Origin: Ilumatobacteraceae bacterium
Lineage (GTDB): Bacteria > Actinomycetota > Acidimicrobiia > Acidimicrobiales > Ilumatobacteraceae
Length of the DNA stretch: 34,591 nt
Assembly: GCA_009694465.1 (NCBI GenBank)
Contig: SHUW01000005.1
Coordinates: 1-34,591, forward strand
Direction of reading: 5' to 3'
How positions within the stretch are numbered: the first letter of the stretch is position 1; each line of letters starts with the position of its first letter. Shown piece after piece: positions 30,348 through 34,591 of this stretch. Below the pieces are notes generated by a model, which was given only the letters and a program-made list of their open reading frames with translations, was not told the origin of the DNA and did no database searches. The translations under genes were made by a program, and so were the position numbers.

Positions 30348-31562
30348 ATGCGTCCGATGTACGACTCCGAAGTAGAGGTTTTTCGAGACCAAGTAAAGTC
30401 ATTTTTGAAGGCCAATCTGTCCGATGATTGGCAGGGCATCGGCACCTTGCCCGCCGATGAAGCACAAGCGTGGGTCACCGAGTGGCGCAAAATTCTCTAT
30501 CACCAGCGCTATCTAGCCCCCGGTTGGCCAGCGATGTATGGCGGCGGCGGAATGTCGGCTCTTGAGCAGGTGATTTTGGCAGAGGAATTCGCCAAGGCCG
30601 GTGTGCCGACGGGTGGAAGTAACGATGCTTTTGGTATCACGATGCTCGGCAATACTCTGCTGGCCTGGGGCACCGAGGAGCAAAAAGAGCATTACCTGCC
30701 GCGGATTTTGTCCAACGAAGATATCTGGTGCCAGGGTTATAGCGAACCCAATGCAGGAAGCGATTTAGGAAGTTTGGGGCTTCGGGCCACTCTTGACGGA
30801 GATCAGTGGATCCTCAATGGTCAAAAGATTTGGACATCAGCAGGACATTTGGCTGATCACATTTTTACTTTGGCACGCACCGACCCGGATAGTCCGAAGC
30901 ATAAGGGGATCTCCTTTCTTCTCGTCGATATGCGTCAGCCAGGAATTGAAGTTCGCCCCATAAAAATGATCAACGGTGACAGCGAATTCAATGAGGTTTT
31001 CTACACCGATGCGGTGTGCCCGAAAGAAAATGTCATCGGTGGTCTAAATAATGGCTGGGCAGTAGCGATGACATTGTTGGGATACGAACGTGGTGAAGGT
31101 GCAGCTACTGTGCCGGTTCGTTTCCAGGCTGAACTGGATCGTTTATTGTTGTTGGCCAAAGAATACGGAGTCGACCAAGATCCACGGATGCGCCAGAAGT
31201 TGGCATGGGCTTATTCGCAGGTGCAAATCATGCGTTATCTAGGTTTGCGAACGCTGACTAAATTTTTAAAGGGCGGTCATCCGGGTCCAGATGGTGGAAT
31301 CTTTAAGCGCTATTGGAGTGAATATCATCAGGCAGTGACCGAGATATCTCTAGAAATTCTTGGCGCAGCAGCGATGTGTCCTGAGGGACGACAACCATTA
31401 AATGCTTTCCAGCCCGATGATCGCAGTGCTCCGAACTCAAGCGCCAGTTGGACTGGTGCATTTCTCAATGCTCGGGCAGGAACTATTTACGCAGGATCCT
31501 CACAAGTTCAGTCGAATATCATTGGTGAAATGGTGCTTGGACTTCCAAAAGAACCGCGCTAG
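30348..31562 (+). CDS. Acyl-CoA dehydrogenase (FadE-like)
   Basis: 404 aa in the normal three-domain layout: N-terminal helices (1-125), the beta domain with FAD/substrate motif CQGYSEPNAGSDL (128-140) and IWTSAGHLADHIF (161-173), and the C-terminal helical domain ending NIIGEMVLGLPKEP. The catalytic Glu of the medium-chain enzymes is not at its usual C-terminal place: the sequence there is IYAGSS (380-385) with Ala382. Glu247 in LLGYERG matches the alternative helix position used by isovaleryl-/long-chain and actinobacterial FadE types, so activity is probably retained. It catalyses alpha,beta-desaturation of an acyl-CoA; chain type is unknown. An alternative ATG is at 30357. Confidence 0.88.
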   Translation: MRPMYDSEVEVFRDQVKSFLKANLSDDWQGIGTLPADEAQAWVTEWRKILYHQRYLAPGWPAMYGGGGMSALEQVILAEEFAKAGVPTGGSNDAFGITMLGNTLLAWGTEEQKEHYLPRILSNEDIWCQGYSEPNAGSDLGSLGLRATLDGDQWILNGQKIWTSAGHLADHIFTLARTDPDSPKHKGISFLLVDMRQPGIEVRPIKMINGDSEFNEVFYTDAVCPKENVIGGLNNGWAVAMTLLGYERGEGAATVPVRFQAELDRLLLLAKEYGVDQDPRMRQKLAWAYSQVQIMRYLGLRTLTKFLKGGHPGPDGGIFKRYWSEYHQAVTEISLEILGAAAMCPEGRQPLNAFQPDDRSAPNSSASWTGAFLNARAGTIYAGSSQVQSNIIGEMVLGLPKEPR

Positions 31563-31564
31563 GT

Positions 31565-31831
31565 ATGGCTATTTTCCGGCGTACGCAGAGCATGATGATG
31601 ATCATTTTCGGGCTCTTGCTGCGGCCACATTATTGGCTCATAGCGCTCAGCGTCGGTACTCGGATGATTCCCCAGCGGTGGTGGGCTCATTGGCCGTATT
31701 TGCCAATTCCTCGAAAGGACTACCTGAAGTTTCGCCTTGAGACGCAATACGGTGGTCATTCGCCGCAGGCAAACTTGCCTGATGTCCTGAGGTATTTGCG
31801 TTGGGTGCGCGACTGGGATGCGCGGTCGTGA
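31565..31831 (+). CDS. Small conserved-looking protein downstream of acyl-CoA dehydrogenase
   Basis: 88 aa, starts 2 bp after the dehydrogenase stop. The N-terminal third is hydrophobic (MMMIIFGLLLRPHYWLIALSV) and may be one membrane helix. The C-terminal part has WWAHWPYLPIPRKDYLKFR, TQYGG and a YLRWVRDW end. I recall similar short actinobacterial proteins with a YLRFR..TAYGG pattern and no assigned function; this is recollection, not a search. Its tight spacing suggests co-translation with the dehydrogenase. Confidence 0.62.
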   Translation: MAIFRRTQSMMMIIFGLLLRPHYWLIALSVGTRMIPQRWWAHWPYLPIPRKDYLKFRLETQYGGHSPQANLPDVLRYLRWVRDWDARS

Positions 31832-31872
31832 ATTTTTCCTTTTTTCATTGTGCGCAAGGTCATTGAGTTCTG

Positions 31873-32367
31873 ATGCAAAGTGCCCTCGTTCTAAACGCAA
31901 CTTATGAGCCGTTGAGTGTGGTGTCGTCGCGTCGCGCTATTTGCCTTGTTCTGGGCGATAAGGCTGACCTCATTGAGCACGATGAAAGTTTTCTTCGTTC
32001 GGAGCGATTGTCTTTGCCAAATCCATCGGTGATTCGTCTGCGCTATGTAGTCAAGGTGCCGTATCACCGTCGTACCTCGTTATCGCGACGCGCCGTTTTC
32101 GCACGCGATGACAATCGCTGTCAGTACTGCGCTGGAATCGCCGATTCACTTGATCATGTCATGCCCCGTTCGCGAGGGGGCCTGCACATTTGGGAAAATG
32201 TGGTTGCCGCCTGTCGCAAATGCAATCTTGGTAAGCGAGATCGGACTCCCGATGAGGCTGGAATGAAATTGGCGAAAACACCGCTGATTCCCAAGGAATT
32301 AGCGTGGGTGACCGTTGCTGCGGGAAGTGTGCCTGATCTTTGGAAGCCATATCTGGCGCAGTTATGA
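31873..32367 (+). CDS. HNH endonuclease family protein
   Basis: 164 aa. The HNH core is FARDDNRCQYC (77-86), LDHVMPRSRGGLHIWENVV (93-111) and CRKCNLGKRDRTP (114-126): Cys83/Cys86 and Cys114/Cys117 form the zinc site, His95 is the catalytic His and Asn109 the central Asn. The N-terminal ~70 residues (LVLNATYEPLSVVSSRRAI) match the common stand-alone actinobacterial HNH family, found as a chromosomal single copy and not tied to phage. Its substrate is not known. The stop overlaps the ATG of the LplA-like gene (ATGA), so the two are translationally coupled. Confidence 0.85.
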   Translation: MQSALVLNATYEPLSVVSSRRAICLVLGDKADLIEHDESFLRSERLSLPNPSVIRLRYVVKVPYHRRTSLSRRAVFARDDNRCQYCAGIADSLDHVMPRSRGGLHIWENVVAACRKCNLGKRDRTPDEAGMKLAKTPLIPKELAWVTVAAGSVPDLWKPYLAQL

Positions 32368-33044
32368 CTGGCGTTGTGACCGAGATTGTCGTTGGCTCGG
32401 CGGTAGATTTTCATGCTCGACCATTGCCGACTGATCCTCATCCTCATATTTGGTGGTTCACACCGACACACTCGGCGTTGGTCTTGGGATCAACGCAAGA
32501 CCTTTCCGTGGTCAATTCAACGGAATGTCTCAAACGTGGCATTGAAATTGTGAAGCGTCGCAGTGGCGGCGGGGCAGTGCTGCTCTCAAGTGAGACAACA
32601 GTGTGGATTGATGTTGTGCTGCCTGCTACACACGAACTGTCAGTCAACGATATTGGTCAGGCCCCGTTGTGGTTAGGGAAGTTGTTTCAGCAAGTTCTGA
32701 CCGATCTTGGCGTGGCTGATCTAACTCTTCATGAAACAGCGATGGAGAAAACTGACTGGTCAACGCTCATTTGTTTTGCGGGCCGGGGTCCAGGAGAAGT
32801 CTTTACGAACGATGGGCATAAAGTCGTCGGCATCAGTCAGCGCAGAACTCGTGAGTGGGCGCGCTTTCAAATAGTTGTATCGCTTGCTTGGAGACCAGAG
32901 ATTTTCTTGGCTCTGCTTCATGCGCCTAAGCCGAATCTTGAGGACATTTTTCACTGTGGTAGCAACATTTCCCTTGATGCTCATCTCGTGGGTCAAACAC
33001 TGTTTGATGCACTAAGAGAAAAACTCACTATCAAGGGGCAATAG
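32364..33044 (+). CDS. Lipoate-protein ligase A family protein (BPL/LplA/LipB fold)
   Basis: 226 aa from ATG 32364, preferred over 32340 because it overlaps the preceding stop as ATGA. Motifs are VKRRSGGGAVLL (63-74, the lipoyl-AMP-binding loop) and GHKVVGISQRR (151-161), where Lys153 is the invariant catalytic Lys of the superfamily. It likely attaches or transfers lipoate or octanoate to E2/GcvH domains; a C-terminal accessory domain of bipartite LplA is missing, so it may be an octanoyltransferase/amidotransferase type. Biotin-protein ligase is less likely, because the RRSGGGAV and KVVGISQ patterns are closer to the lipoate side. The 3' end overlaps the convergent peptidase gene by 14 bp. 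Confidence 0.8.
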   Translation: MTGVVTEIVVGSAVDFHARPLPTDPHPHIWWFTPTHSALVLGSTQDLSVVNSTECLKRGIEIVKRRSGGGAVLLSSETTVWIDVVLPATHELSVNDIGQAPLWLGKLFQQVLTDLGVADLTLHETAMEKTDWSTLICFAGRGPGEVFTNDGHKVVGISQRRTREWARFQIVVSLAWRPEIFLALLHAPKPNLEDIFHCGSNISLDAHLVGQTLFDALREKLTIKGQ

Positions 33045-34591
33045 TTGTCGTCGGAGGAATAGTCGTCGGGGGAGTCGTGATCTTGCATCCGTCAATGGCT
33101 TTGACTGGGGGATACGGGTTGACTGCGGCCCCACCGTAGGGGTGATATTCGAAGTGTAAGTGGGGTGTTGAACTGCTACCGGTATTGCCGACATATCCAA
33201 TGACTTGTCCGGCCACGACTTCGGATCCGACAGCGATGCCATCGGCGAAAGTGGAGAGGTGGGCGTAGAAGAAGTATGTTCCGTCAGCCGCGGTGAGGGT
33301 GATTGTGTTGCCCCCCAAGGATCCGACACGGTCGAAAGATTGGCGTGAAATTCTTCCGTTGTTGGCGGCGTAGAGCGGTGTGCCGGACTTGGCGATGATG
33401 TCAACACCTTGATGCTGACGACCACCAGGGCGGGGTGCTTGCCATGTGTCACCGAACCAGCAGGGGCCAAGAACGGGGAAAACGGCGACTTTCATTGCAG
33501 GTGGCGCAGGTGGCGCCGTAGTTGGAGGCACTGATGTGCTCGTCGTTGGGACACTGGTGACGATCCGCCCGGGAATAACTCCGAGAGCGAGGGCCGTGAG
33601 GAGATCGACGATTCCGGTCGTAGCAAAACCCTGAGTCGTTTGATATGCGGCAATCGCTTTTTGTGTGGCAGGTCCAAACTTCCCGTCAGCGCCACCAGGA
33701 ACTGTGATCGCAGCGGTAATCAGGAGCGTCTGCATCTTCGCCACAGATGAACCAGAGTCACCCAATTTCGGGAGAGCAGGTCCAGCCACAAGTCCAAGAA
33801 GTTGAGCAGTGAGTTGATCAACAATGCCCGTCGAGATAATTCGTAATGCAGTTTGGAATTCCTTGATTGCCGCTGCTGTGGCAGGTCCAAACTTGCCATC
33901 CGCCCCGCCTTGAAGAGCGACTCCAGAGGTCAGCAAAGCTTTCTGGAGAGTCTTGACGTTTTCCCCTGTTTGACCCACAGCGGCGAATACGGCAACGATC
34001 GGCACAGTCGTTGTCGTAGGCGCAACGGTTGTTGTTGTTGTTGCGATAGTTGTCGTTGTCGTGGGTTGGACATTGAGGGGTTGGCTTCCGGGAACGAGGC
34101 CGAGAGCGATAGCAGTCGTGAGGTTCACGACACCGGTGACTTTGATCCCATGGGATGTTTGGAATGCTGTAATTGCCGCCGCTGTTGCGCCGCCAAAAAT
34201 TCCGTCTGCGCCTCCCTTGACAGAAATTGATGAATTAATCAGTGCTTGCTGGAGTTGGGTGACTCCGATTCCGCGTTGGCCGCGCTGCGGCAACGTTGGG
34301 ATTGGTCCAAGTCCCAGTAAATAAGCAGTTGTTGAATTGAGTTGTCCATCAGGGATCAATTCGTTGTTGGATTGGAAAGTTTTCAGAGCCTTGCGGGTCA
34401 CTTTGCCGAAGATGCCATCAGCGCCACCAGCGACGGCCACGCCGCGGGTGATCAGCGCCTGTTGAAGGGCAATAACCGCTGATCCTCTCGCTCCAAATTT
34501 CAAGCTGGATTGAAGGGAGAGCGGACCTTGGGAATTCTGGCCCGTCTGGGAGGACTGAACGGACTGGGCATTGGCGACGGGAGTGAAAAGC
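33031..34591 (-). CDS. Secreted M23 (LytM) peptidase with four peptidoglycan-binding repeats, N-terminus cut by the window edge
   Basis: The frame runs open through the right edge, so the start is outside. The first residues read from the edge are LFTPVANAQS, the end of a signal peptide with an ANA cleavage site; the TTG at 34503 is therefore not the start. Four PG_binding_1 repeats, each with a GGADGxFG core, follow as two pairs (about 34500-34309, 34284-34096; 33978-33790, 33768-33580). The pairs are separated by a Thr-rich linker, and a second Thr/Pro linker precedes the M23 domain (about 33441-33124). Zn ligands are intact: HQGVD (His and Asp), YAHL, and HLHFE. It should cleave peptidoglycan cross-bridges outside the membrane. 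A short TTPPTT-type tail ends the protein. Confidence 0.9.
   Translation of the reverse strand, partial: LFTPVANAQSVQSSQTGQNSQGPLSLQSSLKFGARGSAVIALQQALITRGVAVAGGADGIFGKVTRKALKTFQSNNELIPDGQLNSTTAYLLGLGPIPTLPQRGQRGIGVTQLQQALINSSISVKGGADGIFGGATAAAITAFQTSHGIKVTGVVNLTTAIALGLVPGSQPLNVQPTTTTTIATTTTTVAPTTTTVPIVAVFAAVGQTGENVKTLQKALLTSGVALQGGADGKFGPATAAAIKEFQTALRIISTGIVDQLTAQLLGLVAGPALPKLGDSGSSVAKMQTLLITAAITVPGGADGKFGPATQKAIAAYQTTQGFATTGIVDLLTALALGVIPGRIVTSVPTTSTSVPPTTAPPAPPAMKVAVFPVLGPCWFGDTWQAPRPGGRQHQGVDIIAKSGTPLYAANNGRISRQSFDRVGSLGGNTITLTAADGTYFFYAHLSTFADGIAVGSEVVAGQVIGYVGNTGSSSTPHLHFEYHPYGGAAVNPYPPVKAIDGCKITTPPTTIPPTTTIAP
33580..34500 (-). repeat. Four in-frame repeats encoding peptidoglycan-binding domains
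   Basis: Units of about 63-65 codons share GGADGxFG and end in LLGL or ALGL/V. Spacings are ~72, ~102 and ~70 residues because a Thr-rich linker splits them 2+2. The repeats are diverged at DNA level, so duplication is old; two successive doublings of one unit would give this arrangement. Confidence 0.75.

Noticed and set aside
31873-32367. HNH gene as evidence for a restriction or defence system
   Set aside because: It belongs to the common stand-alone chromosomal HNH family; no methyltransferase, REase, ATPase or phage gene is adjacent.
34021-34070. GTT-type microsatellite
   Set aside because: It is the antisense of ACA/ACG/ACC codons of the Thr-rich linker of the M23 peptidase, so it is coding low complexity.
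33580-34500. Regularly spaced similar segments that could be mistaken for a CRISPR or tandem-repeat array
   Set aside because: Units are ~190 bp or more, diverged and in frame, and encode peptidoglycan-binding domains; no short identical repeats with unique spacers.
1-34591. tRNA, rRNA, riboswitch or CRISPR loci
   Set aside because: Intergenic sequence is almost absent and none of the spacers shows a cloverleaf, conserved riboswitch core or short direct-repeat array by eye.

Overview
The window is a contiguous piece of a chromosome of a free-living actinobacterium. Supporting signs are an mtrA-mtrB-lpqB-like three-component operon, a PimB'-type mannosyltransferase, a Ppm1/DPM1-like polyprenol mannose synthase, a DUF3040 protein, and the gene order PBP2-rodA-RNase E/G-rplU-rpmA-obgE-proB. 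Intermediate GC, Thr-rich linkers in the exported hydrolase and very tight packing are compatible with Acidimicrobiia (Ilumatobacter-like aquatic lineages), but that placement is inference. I found no tRNA, rRNA, CRISPR array, insertion sequence, prophage or obvious island; this is core-genome sequence.

Layout. (1) 1-4984, plus strand: the end of a class B penicillin-binding protein (PBP2), rodA, a 389-bp spacer that looks like a structured leader, an RNase E/G with a long disordered N-terminus, then rplU and rpmA, closed by the only textbook intrinsic terminator in the window. (2) 5050-10306: dgt (minus) divergent from obgE-proB (plus), and murJ (minus) convergent with proB. (3) 10399-20035, plus: a run of eleven genes: MoxR ATPase, CoxE-like VWA protein, histidine phosphatase, GMC oxidoreductase, small CxxC protein, QueG, PimB'-like glycosyltransferase, membrane protein, SRPBCC protein, ROK glucokinase and ACT-domain protein. 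(4) 20040-21892, minus: glpK and a two-TM basic protein, divergent from pfkA (21924-22958). (5) 22980-26867, minus: a small membrane protein, an inositol-monophosphatase-family enzyme, mtrA, mtrB and a very short LpqB-like lipoprotein. (6) 26890-33044, plus: DPM1, dinB, DUF3040, a second ROK kinase, an acyl-CoA dehydrogenase, a small conserved-looking protein, an HNH nuclease and an LplA-family protein. (7) 33031-34591, minus: a secreted M23 peptidase with four peptidoglycan-binding repeats, running off the right edge.

Common themes are envelope growth (PBP2, RodA, MurJ, MtrAB-LpqB, PIM/mannan enzymes, M23 peptidase), sugar and glycerol catabolism (two ROK kinases, PfkA, GlpK), and nucleic-acid housekeeping (RNase E/G, Dgt, DinB, HNH, QueG, ObgE, L21/L27).

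No clearly new defence or mobile system is visible. The most interesting signals are regulatory and architectural: a recurring TAnnnT hexamer placed 6-8 nt upstream of start codons (leaderless transcription), one 22-bp spacer where two opposed -10 hexamers overlap, a hairpin-rich leader before the RNase E/G gene, a stripped-down LpqB, and unusual residues in the nucleotide-binding motifs of PfkA and ObgE.
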